Shown here: piece after piece, positions 5,365-12,997 of the stretch
How positions within the stretch are numbered: the stretch's first letter is position 1
Layout of the letters: each line of letters begins with the position of its first letter
The notes under the pieces: model-generated
Database searches by the model: none
The model's input: the letters and a program-made list of their open reading frames with translations, nothing else
What the model was told of the DNA's origin: nothing
Assembly (NCBI GenBank): GCA_017523605.1
Contig: JAFWVZ010000076.1
Coordinates: 1-14,266, forward strand
Origin: Bacillota bacterium
GTDB taxonomy: Bacteria > Bacillota > Clostridia > Peptostreptococcales > Anaerovoracaceae
DNA length: 14,266 bases
Direction: 5' to 3'
Position numbers and translations under genes: made by a program

Positions 5365-6648
5365 ATGTTAAAGATCAACGATACCGACGCCGTCAGATTC
5401 CTGGACGGCGCGCCGGACTACGAAGCCGCGGACGCAGCGCTTGCCACGCTTCTTAAAGGCGACGGAGCAGGAAACGATTTCCTCGGATGGGTAAGACTTC
5501 CTTTCGACTACGACAAGGAGGAGTATTCCAGGATAAAGCTCTGTGCCGAAAGGATACGCAAAGACGCGGACGCGCTCATAGTCATAGGCATAGGAGGTTC
5601 CTACCTCGGCGCCAGAGCAGTGGTGGAATTCCTTTGCTCCCCCAGGCACAACGAAGATCCGAAAGGATCGCCCCGCATATACTTTACAGGCAACGGAATA
5701 GACGGAGCCGACATCGCCCAGATACTGAGACTGGTCGAAGGAAAGTCCGTCTATCTTAATGTCATCTCCAAATCCGGAACCACACTGGAGCCGGCAGTCG
5801 CTTTCCGTGTATTCAAGGACTACGTGGAAAGGACCTACGGCAAGGAAGAAGCCAGAAAGCGCATTGTATGCACCACGGACGCCCGACGCGGAGCCTTAAA
5901 GAGCCTTGCGGATAAGGAAGGCTACGAATGCTTCGTGGTCCCGGACAACGTAGGCGGACGCTACAGCGTTCTTACAGCCGTAGGACTTCTGCCCATAGCA
6001 GCCGCAGGTATAGACATCGACGCTCTCATGAAAGGCGCCGCGGACATGGCTGATATTTGCAGCAAGCCCGGAAAGGACAACCCCGCTGTAGTCTACGCTG
6101 CAACGCGCCAGGCACTGTACAGAAAGCTCGGAAAGAAGACAGAGATACTCTCCTGCCCGTCCGAGAGCTGGCGTTTCGTTTCCGAGTGGTGGAAGCAGCT
6201 CTACGGCGAGTCCGAGGGCAAGCAGGGACTGGGAATATTCCCCGCGTCCTGCGTCTATACCGCGGACCTTCATTCCATGGGACAGTACATTCAGGACGGC
6301 GAAAGGACCCTCATGGAGACCTTCCTTACCTGCGCCGAGCCCGCGGAGGACATTACCGTACCCGATTCCGCGGAGAATGCCGACGGTCTCAACTACCTTA
6401 CCGGCAGGAGCCTTAAGAGCATATACGCCTGCGCAAAGGAAGGCGTAAAGCAGGCCCACGTAAGCGGCAAGGTGCCCTGCATGGAGATAGAGATAGCTCG
6501 TCCGGACGCCGAGAACCTGGGCGGACTGCTCTACTTCTTCGAGGCAGCGTGCGGAATATCCGGCTACATGGAGGGTGTCAATCCCTTCGATCAGCCCGGA
6601 GTTGAAGAATACAAGAGGAACATGTTCAAACTGCTCGGCAGACCGTGA
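5365..6648 (+). CDS. pgi: Glucose-6-phosphate isomerase (short bacterial form)
   Basis: The cytoplasmic enzyme interconverts glucose-6-phosphate and fructose-6-phosphate, linking glycolysis/gluconeogenesis to the glycogen genes downstream. The 427-aa product fits the short form of Bacillota rather than the roughly 550-aa proteobacterial type. Visible motifs are GIGGSYLGAR (75-84) and SKSGTT (135-140, phosphate binding), DNVGGRYSVLTAVGLLP (194-210, PGI signature), and QLYGESEGKQG with likely base E282. H303 in ADLHSMGQ and K417 in GVEEYK match the ring-opening and C-terminal catalytic residues of the family. The ATG is preceded at 6 nt by AGAGG. It is the first gene of the plus-strand glycogen group, and the gap to the next gene holds structured element copy B. 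Confidence 0.96.
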   Translation: MLKINDTDAVRFLDGAPDYEAADAALATLLKGDGAGNDFLGWVRLPFDYDKEEYSRIKLCAERIRKDADALIVIGIGGSYLGARAVVEFLCSPRHNEDPKGSPRIYFTGNGIDGADIAQILRLVEGKSVYLNVISKSGTTLEPAVAFRVFKDYVERTYGKEEARKRIVCTTDARRGALKSLADKEGYECFVVPDNVGGRYSVLTAVGLLPIAAAGIDIDALMKGAADMADICSKPGKDNPAVVYAATRQALYRKLGKKTEILSCPSESWRFVSEWWKQLYGESEGKQGLGIFPASCVYTADLHSMGQYIQDGERTLMETFLTCAEPAEDITVPDSAENADGLNYLTGRSLKSIYACAKEGVKQAHVSGKVPCMEIEIARPDAENLGGLLYFFEAACGISGYMEGVNPFDQPGVEEYKRNMFKLLGRP

Positions 6649-6658
6649 TATCAGTACA

Positions 6659-6843
6659 CGGGCACGCGCCGCGGAATATTATTTCGAGACCATGAGCCCC
6701 TGCGGGCGGAGCGGTAGTCGAGACTTTCCGCATAAGCTTCGCCCAAAGGCCGTTAGGTACGAGCCGATGGGCCCGAAGCTTCGGAAAGGCTCAGCGTGAA
6801 ACCGCGCAGCCGGTCGAGAAATAATATACGCGGCGCATGCCCG
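6659..6843 (+). ncRNA. Structured intergenic element, copy B (putative novel RNA or RNA-like repeat)
   Basis: This element is related to 3132-3322 and folds the same way. Outer stem P1: 6659-6664/6838-6843, 6666-6673/6829-6836, 6676-6685/6818-6827 and 6688-6691/6812-6815, with a tandem G.A mismatch at 6686-6687/6816-6817. P2: GCGGT 6711-6715 with ACCGC 6801-6805. P3: 6720-6730 with 6782-6792, keeping the A.G mismatch. P4: 6734-6741 with 6774-6781 and CCC 6742-6744 with GGG 6769-6771. The tip is the same GGCCGU/ACG-A-GCC hairpin with loop UAGGU at 6754-6758. Copy B adds a small GCCC/GGGC hairpin (6696-6707) absent from copy A. It begins 10 nt after the pgi stop and ends 60 nt before the pgm start, in the sense direction of the operon. 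It could be a leader of pgm, a processing or stability element, or a mobile repeat; nothing here decides which. Confidence 0.7.
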
Positions 6844-6890
6844 GATAATCGATACCACGCAACTACAGACGTTTATAACTTCCTGCACAG

Positions 6891-6897
6891 AAAGGAG
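6891..6897 (+). promoter_or_regulatory. Ribosome binding site fixing the pgm start
   Basis: AAAGGAG lies 6 nt before ATG at 6904. It decides between that start and a longer in-frame reading from 6796, whose extra 36 codons would lie partly inside the structured element. Confidence 0.85.
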
Positions 6898-6903
6898 CAA
6901 CAT

Positions 6904-8586
6904 ATGAGCGACTATAAAGCAAGATACGAGTTCTGGAAGACCAACGGTTTCTTCGACGAGGCCACCAGAGCCGAGCTCGCCGCCCTTACGGACGAAAAAG
7001 AGATAGAAGACAGATTCTACAGGGATCTGGAGTTCGGCACAGGCGGTGCCCGCGGACTAATGGGCGCCGGCACCAACCGCTTCAATTCCTACAACGTAAG
7101 ACGCATATCCACAGGCTTCGCGAAATACCTGCTGAAAGCCTTCGGAGAGGACGCAAAGAAGCGCGGCGTTGCCGTAGCCTTCGATACCAGAAACAACTCC
7201 GCGGAGTACGCCAGACAGACCGCGCTCACCATGTGCGCGGCAGGCATACCCGCATACCTCTACACCATGACCTGCCCCACCCCGATGCTGTCCTTTACGG
7301 TAAGGCAGCTTAACTGCGTGGGCGGCGTAATAGTAACGGCCAGCCACAATACCAAGGAATACAACGGCTACAAGGCCTACGACGAGACCGGCTGCCAGCT
7401 CTACCCCTACGCCGCGGACGCCGTAATAGCGGAAGTGGACAAGGTAGACATCACGAGCACCGTCATAATGGACGAGAAGGAAGCCGCGGACAAGGGTCTG
7501 CTGCGCTACCTGGGCAGTGAGATGATGGACCGCTACGTAAAGGCCGTAGAGGGCGAAGAAGATTACATCACCCCGGGTGCCAAGGCCGCTCTTAAGGCAG
7601 TCTACACACCGCTCCACGGAGCCGGACTCGTACCTGTTACAAGAGTGCTCAAGGACCTGGGATACACCGGAGTAAGCATAGTGGAAGCTCAGACCGTACC
7701 GGACGGCAACTTCCCCACCGTCACCTCCCCCAACCCGGGCGACGAGAGCGCGATGCAGATGGCGATAAAGCAGGCCGTTGCCGAAGGCGCGGACATAGCC
7801 ATAGGCTCCGACCCGGACGCGGACCGCATAGGCATGGCTATAATACGCAAGGACGGAAGCTTCAGATTCCTTTCCGGAAACCAGATCTGCGCAATGCTTA
7901 TAAACTACGTGCTGATGAGGAGAAAGGACAAACTCAAGCCTAACTCCTGCATAATCACCACAGTGGTAACGAGCGAGTTCGGCTCCGACATAGCAAGGTC
8001 CTACGGCCTTACAGCGGAGGAAGTCCTTACCGGATTCAAGTTCATAGGCGAGCGCATGAACCGCCTGGAAGAGAGCGGCGAAAAGACCGTGGAGTTCGGC
8101 TACGAAGAGAGCAACGGCTGCCTTATAGGCGACTACGTACGCGACAAGGATTCCGCCACCGCCCTCATGAAGATCTGCGAGATGACCGCGTTCTACAAGG
8201 CTCACGGCAAGAACATGGACGAAGTCCTGGAAGGCCTCTACAAGAAGCACGGCTACTACCTGGATCATCTGGACAACTACGTGTTTACCGGCAAGGAAGG
8301 CGCGGAAAAGATAGCGTCCATAAACAGGAAGCTCCGCGAGATAGGCACAGCCCTGTCCCCGGACATCGAGACCATGAAGGACTTCGAAAAGGGTGTGGAC
8401 GGACTTCCGCCTTCGGACGTTCTCAAATACTGGTTCAGGGACGGTTCCTGGCTGGCAATCAGGCCCTCCGGCACCGAGCCCAAGACCAAGGTATACTACT
8501 GCATACACGACAACGATCAGAAGGCTGCCGCCGATAATCTGGCAAAGAAACAGAAACTGATCAAGGACGTCATCGACAGTCTGTAA
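6904..8586 (+). CDS. pgcA: Alpha-phosphoglucomutase (phosphohexomutase superfamily, PgcA type)
   Basis: The enzyme interconverts glucose-6-phosphate and glucose-1-phosphate, supplying glucose-1-phosphate to GlgC and returning the product of GlgP to glycolysis. The 560-aa product has the four superfamily loops: TASHNTKEYNG with phosphoserine S147, DPDADR (303-308, Mg binding), GYEESNG (399-405, sugar binding) and RPSGTEPKTK (520-529, phosphate binding). EFGTGGARG near the N-terminus is also typical. Length and loops fit the PgcA/phosphomannomutase-like group of Bacillota. Some members of this superfamily act on mannose or glucosamine phosphates, but placement between pgi and glgB supports glucose. 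The short intergenic gap to glgB (77 bp) has an imperfect 15-bp direct repeat (8588-8602, 8610-8624) and no terminator that I can see. Confidence 0.94.
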   Translation: MSDYKARYEFWKTNGFFDEATRAELAALTDEKEIEDRFYRDLEFGTGGARGLMGAGTNRFNSYNVRRISTGFAKYLLKAFGEDAKKRGVAVAFDTRNNSAEYARQTALTMCAAGIPAYLYTMTCPTPMLSFTVRQLNCVGGVIVTASHNTKEYNGYKAYDETGCQLYPYAADAVIAEVDKVDITSTVIMDEKEAADKGLLRYLGSEMMDRYVKAVEGEEDYITPGAKAALKAVYTPLHGAGLVPVTRVLKDLGYTGVSIVEAQTVPDGNFPTVTSPNPGDESAMQMAIKQAVAEGADIAIGSDPDADRIGMAIIRKDGSFRFLSGNQICAMLINYVLMRRKDKLKPNSCIITTVVTSEFGSDIARSYGLTAEEVLTGFKFIGERMNRLEESGEKTVEFGYEESNGCLIGDYVRDKDSATALMKICEMTAFYKAHGKNMDEVLEGLYKKHGYYLDHLDNYVFTGKEGAEKIASINRKLREIGTALSPDIETMKDFEKGVDGLPPSDVLKYWFRDGSWLAIRPSGTEPKTKVYYCIHDNDQKAAADNLAKKQKLIKDVIDSL

Positions 8587-8663
8587 GCTCCGCGGACAGC
8601 GCGTCACAGCACCGCGGACTGCGCCGGAAACAGCAAACTACGGAAAAACGGCAGGAGCGTTTA

Positions 8664-10553
8664 ATGACAACTGCAGAATACTACGAACTTAATAAAGACC
8701 GCATCTATCTGTTCAACCAGGGCAGCTACCAGAACGCCTACGAGCTTATGGGAGCCCACCCCTGCACCGAGGACGGTCAGGAAGGCACCCGGTTTACCGT
8801 ATGGGTCCCCGGCGCGGAAAAAGTAAGCGTAATGGGGGACTTCAACGGATGGTCGGAAGAGGACACACAGCTTCAGACCATGTGGGACAGCGGCATATGG
8901 ACGCTCTTCGTTCCCGGAGCCGCGGAAGGTCAGGCCTACAAGTACCGCATAGAGACCGGCAACGGACAGATCCTCTACAAGGCGGACCCCTACGGCTACT
9001 GGTCCGAAAAACGTCCCAAGTCCGCATCCGTCATCCGCAGACTGGACTACGAATGGCACGACGGCGAATGGATGGACAGGCGCTCGCGCAGCGATCACTT
9101 CAGGCAGCCCAAGAACATCTACGAAGTGCATCTGGGCTCCTGGAAGCGGCATGCCGGCCGCCCGAAGGAAGAGCAGTTCTATACCTACTCCGAGATAGCC
9201 GCGGATCTTGTGCCCTACGCAAAGAAGATGGGCTACACCCATCTGGAGATAATGCCTGTAATGGAGCATCCTCTGGATGATTCCTGGGGCTACCAGCTTA
9301 CAGGATACTACGCGGCGACTTCGCGCTTCGGAACGCCCCAGCAGCTGATGGAGCTGATAGACACCGCTCATCAGGCGGGCATAGGAATAATACTGGACTG
9401 GGTGCCGGCGCACTTCTGCCGCGACGACCACGGACTTGTAAGGTTCAACGGCGAGATGCTCTACGAAAAGACCGAGCATCCCCAGTGGGGCACGCTGGTA
9501 TTCGACTACGGCCGCCCGGAGGTAAAGAGCTTCCTGCTCTCCAACGCGGTGTTCTGGATAGAAAAGTACCATGCGGACGGACTTCGCGTGGACGGCGTAA
9601 GCTCCATGCTGTACCTCAACTTCGGCATAGACGATCCGGAAAAGAAACGCTTCAACAAGTACGGAGAGGAAGGCAATCTGGAAGCCATAGATTTCCTGCA
9701 GGATCTTGCCAGGACCGTAGGTACGCGCTTCCCCGGAGTGTTTACGGTAGCAGAGGAAAGCACGGCCTGGCCGAAGGTCACCCACCCTGCCGATCAGGGC
9801 GGCCTGGGCTTCCACTATAAGTGGGACATGGGCTGGATGCACGACACGCTGGAGTACATCTCCACAGATTATCTGTTCCGCAAGTACCACCAGAACCAGA
9901 TAAGTTTCTCCATGATGTACGCGCATTCGGAGAACTTCATCCTGCCGCTGTCGCACGACGAGGTAGTGCACGGCAAGAAGTCCATAATAGGACGCCAGCA
10001 GGGAGATTACCAGCGCCAGTTTGCCGGTCTTAAGGCCCTTGCTGTCTACCAGATGACCCACCCGGGCGGAAAGCTCAACTTCATGGGCACGGAGATAGCG
10101 CAGTTCATAGAATGGCGCTTCTACGAAGAGCTGGAGTGGTTCCTGCTGCAATACCCCAGTCACAAAGCCCATCAGGAGTTCGTAAGAAAGCTCAACCACG
10201 TCTACAAGGACAACCTGGCGCTGTGGGAGCTGGATTACCAGGACCGCGGATTCGAATGGATAGACGCGGACGACTCGGAGCACAGCGTCTACAGCTACGC
10301 AAGGTTCTCCGGAAACCGCGCGTATCCGGTGATATGCATAATAAACTTCGGCTGGAACGGCTGCGGAAACTACCGCATAGGGGTGCCCCGCCCCGGAAAG
10401 TACAAAGTCCTCATCAACAGCGGGGACGAGACCGCCGAAGGCAGGATAATAGAATCACAGAACGTGCCCATGCACGGAAGACCCTGGTCCATAGAACTGG
10501 ACCTGCCGCAGACCTGCGGAATAATACTTAAAAAAATAAGGAGCAATAATTAA
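8664..10553 (+). CDS. glgB: 1,4-alpha-glucan branching enzyme (GH13)
   Basis: It cuts alpha-1,4 glucan chains and re-attaches them through alpha-1,6 bonds, making glycogen branch points. The 629-aa length matches the Bacillus-type enzyme rather than the 728-aa E. coli form, which carries an extra N-terminal module. An N-terminal CBM48 (about 28-115, with FTVWVPGAEKVSVMGDFNGW) precedes the GH13 barrel. Conserved regions are IYEVHLGSW, DWVPAHF (245-251), GLRVDGVSSMLY with nucleophile D310, VAEESTAWP with acid/base E364, and LSHDEVVHGK with D432. NFMGTEIAQF and the GH13 C-terminal beta domain follow. AGGAG lies 6 nt before the ATG. The stop overlaps the glgP start by one base, indicating translational coupling. 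Confidence 0.97.
   Translation: MTTAEYYELNKDRIYLFNQGSYQNAYELMGAHPCTEDGQEGTRFTVWVPGAEKVSVMGDFNGWSEEDTQLQTMWDSGIWTLFVPGAAEGQAYKYRIETGNGQILYKADPYGYWSEKRPKSASVIRRLDYEWHDGEWMDRRSRSDHFRQPKNIYEVHLGSWKRHAGRPKEEQFYTYSEIAADLVPYAKKMGYTHLEIMPVMEHPLDDSWGYQLTGYYAATSRFGTPQQLMELIDTAHQAGIGIILDWVPAHFCRDDHGLVRFNGEMLYEKTEHPQWGTLVFDYGRPEVKSFLLSNAVFWIEKYHADGLRVDGVSSMLYLNFGIDDPEKKRFNKYGEEGNLEAIDFLQDLARTVGTRFPGVFTVAEESTAWPKVTHPADQGGLGFHYKWDMGWMHDTLEYISTDYLFRKYHQNQISFSMMYAHSENFILPLSHDEVVHGKKSIIGRQQGDYQRQFAGLKALAVYQMTHPGGKLNFMGTEIAQFIEWRFYEELEWFLLQYPSHKAHQEFVRKLNHVYKDNLALWELDYQDRGFEWIDADDSEHSVYSYARFSGNRAYPVICIINFGWNGCGNYRIGVPRPGKYKVLINSGDETAEGRIIESQNVPMHGRPWSIELDLPQTCGIILKKIRSNN
10538..10543 (+). promoter_or_regulatory. 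Ribosome binding site of glgP inside the end of glgB
   Basis: AAGGAG lies 9 nt before the glgP ATG and falls within the last codons of glgB, in a TAATG stop/start overlap at 10551-10555. This fits coupled translation of the two genes. Confidence 0.8.
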
Positions 10554-12988
10554 TGGCCCTCGCAAAGTTCAAAGACAAAGAAACATTCAAAGCATCCTAC
10601 CAGATAATGCTGGATATGACATATTCCAAACCCGCGGAGGAATGCACCCCCTGGGAGAAGTACGAGGCTCTGGTCTACCTTATCAACAAGGAAGCGGACT
10701 TATCCCGCAAGATGACCAAGCAAGCGCATAACGCCGTCTTCGATAAGAGGGTCTACTACTTCTCCATGGAATTCCTGATCGGAAAACTTCTGGATAACTA
10801 CCTTCTTACCGCCGGTATAAAAGACAGCGTCAAGGATGGTCTAAGGGACCTGGGAATAGAGCTGGACGACCTTCTGGAACTGGATCCGGAACCGGGTCTT
10901 GGCAACGGAGGCCTGGGAAGGCTTGCAGCATGCTTCCTGGACTCCATGGCGTCTTTAGGAATAGCCGGCACAGGCATGGGCATACGCTACCGTTTCGGGC
11001 TGTTCCGCCAGAAGATAGAGAACGGCTGGCAGGTAGCGGAGCCGGACGCGTGGCTTGCTAACGGCTACCCCTGGGAAGAAGCGGTACCCGCGGACAACGT
11101 AGAGGTACGCTTCGGCGGAGTGATCGACAGAAGCTACAAAAACGGCCGCATGTACTTTACCCACAGGGACTACACCGCTGTAAACGCAACGCCTTACAAC
11201 ATCAACATCATAGGCGCTGGCGGAGAAAAGGTGGAAAGGCTCAAGCTGTGGAGCGCGTCGCTTGCCAAGGATACCCTGGACATGGATGCCTTCAACCGCG
11301 GCGATTACAGCCAGGCCCTTAAGCAGAGCGCGGAGATAGAAGCCATCAACTGCATACTCTATCCGGACGACTCCATGGGCGCAGGCAGAAAACTCCGCCT
11401 TATGCAGGAGTACTTCTTCGTGGCCGCGGGAATAGCCACCATAATACGCAACTACAAGAAGACCTACGGCCCGGGCAAGCTGGACGAGCTCCCCGAGCAT
11501 ATCTGCATACACATTAACGACACCCACCCCACCCTCTGCGTTCCGGAACTCATGAGAGTGCTTATGGACGAGGAAGGCATGGAATGGGACGACGCATGGC
11601 GCGTTACGGAGAAGACCATATCCTTCACCAATCACACCGTCCTTCCCGAAGCTCTGGAAAAGTGGCCCATAAGCCTTATGCAGAGCCTCCTGCCCAGAGT
11701 CTACATGATCGTGGAAGAGATAGACCGCAGGTGGAGAGAGCGCCTGGAGAAGATAGGCCGCGCAGGCTTCGATACCTTAAGGAATACAGCCATACTCTGG
11801 GACGGCGAAGTCCGCATGGCAAACATGTCCATAATCGGAAGCCACTCCACCAACGGCGTAGCGGCGCTGCATTCGCAGATCCTTAAGGACGACGTATTCC
11901 GCGACTTCTACCAGATAAAGCCGGAAGACTTCGGCAACAAGACCAACGGCGTAAGCCACAGACGCTTCCTGGTCCAGGCGGATCCGGGCCTGTCGGAGCT
12001 GATCACCTCCGCAATCGGCGACAGATGGATAAAGGAGCCGCAGTATCTGGAGGAGCTGCTTAAGTTTAAGGACGACAGCGCATTCCTGGAAAGGCTCGCC
12101 GCCATAAAGCGCTTCAACAAGATAAAGCTCTCCGACTACCTTATTAAAAACGGCGGACCGTCCGTGGATCCGGACAGCATAATGGACGTGCACGTTAAGA
12201 GGATACACGCCTACAAGCGCCAGCTGCTCAACGTCCTTAAGATAATGGATCTCTACAACAGACTCTGCGAGAACCCGTTCATGGACATGGAGCCGGTAAC
12301 GTTCATCTTCGCGGGCAAAGCCGCTCAGGGCTACACCTTCGCAAAGGACGTAATAAAGCTTATAAACAGCGTTGCCGAGATAGTAAACGCGGATCCGGTG
12401 ATCAGCCAGAAGATAAAGGTCGTGTTCGCGGAGAACTTCTGCGTGTCCCTGGGGCAGATCATATACCCGGCGGCGGACATCTCGGAGCAGATCTCAACGG
12501 CAGGCAAGGAAGCTTCCGGAACGGGCAACATGAAGTTCATGATGAACGGCGCGGTAACGCTGGGCACCCTGGACGGAGCAAACATAGAGATAAAGGAACA
12601 GGTCGGCGACGACAACATAAAGATATTCGGTCTTACATCGGAAGAGACCGCAAACTTCTACAGGTTCGGAGGATACAACTCCTACCAGCTGTCGCACCAG
12701 GACGCAAGGCTGAAGAAAGTCACCGATCAGCTGGTGAACGGTTTCTTCGACCGCTGCGGCACCGCGTTCTGGACCATACTGGACGACCTGATAAAGCACA
12801 ACGATACGTTCTTCGTGCTTAAGGATTTCGACCCTTACGTCCGCGCGTGGGAAGAGCTTACGGCTCAGCATAAGGACAGGGAGGCATGGAACCGCATGTC
12901 CCTGGTCAACATTGCAAAGTCCGGCTACTTCTCCAGCGACAGGACGATAAAGGAATATGCAGAGGATATCTGGAACATTCACAACTAG
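10553..12988 (+). CDS. glgP: Glycogen/maltodextrin phosphorylase (GT35)
   Basis: This pyridoxal-phosphate enzyme releases glucose-1-phosphate from the non-reducing ends of glycogen or maltodextrins. The 811-aa length is typical. The N-terminal glycine loop is GLGNGGLGRLAACF (near 117-123), followed by YRFGLFRQ. DTHPTLCVPELMR and the KWPISLMQSLLPR segment mark the middle. VHVKRIHAYKRQLLN and the PLP site EASGTGNMKFMMNG, with cofactor lysine K661, lie in the C-terminal Rossmann domain, followed by TLDGANIEI. Nothing indicates an E. coli-like allosteric phosphorylation site, but this was not tested. It is embedded between glgB and glgC, so synthesis and breakdown enzymes are on one transcript. 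Whether it prefers glycogen or maltodextrin cannot be read from sequence; the neighbours favour glycogen. Confidence 0.97.
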   Translation: MALAKFKDKETFKASYQIMLDMTYSKPAEECTPWEKYEALVYLINKEADLSRKMTKQAHNAVFDKRVYYFSMEFLIGKLLDNYLLTAGIKDSVKDGLRDLGIELDDLLELDPEPGLGNGGLGRLAACFLDSMASLGIAGTGMGIRYRFGLFRQKIENGWQVAEPDAWLANGYPWEEAVPADNVEVRFGGVIDRSYKNGRMYFTHRDYTAVNATPYNINIIGAGGEKVERLKLWSASLAKDTLDMDAFNRGDYSQALKQSAEIEAINCILYPDDSMGAGRKLRLMQEYFFVAAGIATIIRNYKKTYGPGKLDELPEHICIHINDTHPTLCVPELMRVLMDEEGMEWDDAWRVTEKTISFTNHTVLPEALEKWPISLMQSLLPRVYMIVEEIDRRWRERLEKIGRAGFDTLRNTAILWDGEVRMANMSIIGSHSTNGVAALHSQILKDDVFRDFYQIKPEDFGNKTNGVSHRRFLVQADPGLSELITSAIGDRWIKEPQYLEELLKFKDDSAFLERLAAIKRFNKIKLSDYLIKNGGPSVDPDSIMDVHVKRIHAYKRQLLNVLKIMDLYNRLCENPFMDMEPVTFIFAGKAAQGYTFAKDVIKLINSVAEIVNADPVISQKIKVVFAENFCVSLGQIIYPAADISEQISTAGKEASGTGNMKFMMNGAVTLGTLDGANIEIKEQVGDDNIKIFGLTSEETANFYRFGGYNSYQLSHQDARLKKVTDQLVNGFFDRCGTAFWTILDDLIKHNDTFFVLKDFDPYVRAWEELTAQHKDREAWNRMSLVNIAKSGYFSSDRTIKEYAEDIWNIHN

Positions 12989-12992
12989 GAGG
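12987..12992 (+). promoter_or_regulatory. Ribosome binding site of glgC overlapping the glgP stop
   Basis: A full AGGAGG starts inside the TAG stop of glgP and sits 5 nt before the glgC ATG. Ribosomes terminating on glgP would be placed directly at the glgC start. Confidence 0.85.
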
Positions 12993-12997
12993 AACTC

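Noticed and set aside
6679..6903. Small minus-strand gene between pgi and pgm
   Set aside because: It is the antisense reading of element copy B and has no ribosome binding site or independent protein signal.
6796..6903. 36-residue N-terminal extension of the phosphoglucomutase
   Set aside because: It overlaps the 3' arm of element copy B, while AAAGGAG sits just before the ATG at 6904, where homology begins.
8588..8624. Imperfect 15-bp direct repeat between pgm and glgB as a regulatory site
   Set aside because: Both halves centre on CCGCGGAC, a string common in this GC-rich DNA; nothing further supports a function.
8661..10283. Long minus-strand open frame opposite glgB, and similar long frames opposite pgm, glgC and uvrC
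   Set aside because: These are shadow frames created by GC-rich codon bias. They lack family motifs and are fully explained by well-recognised genes on the other strand.
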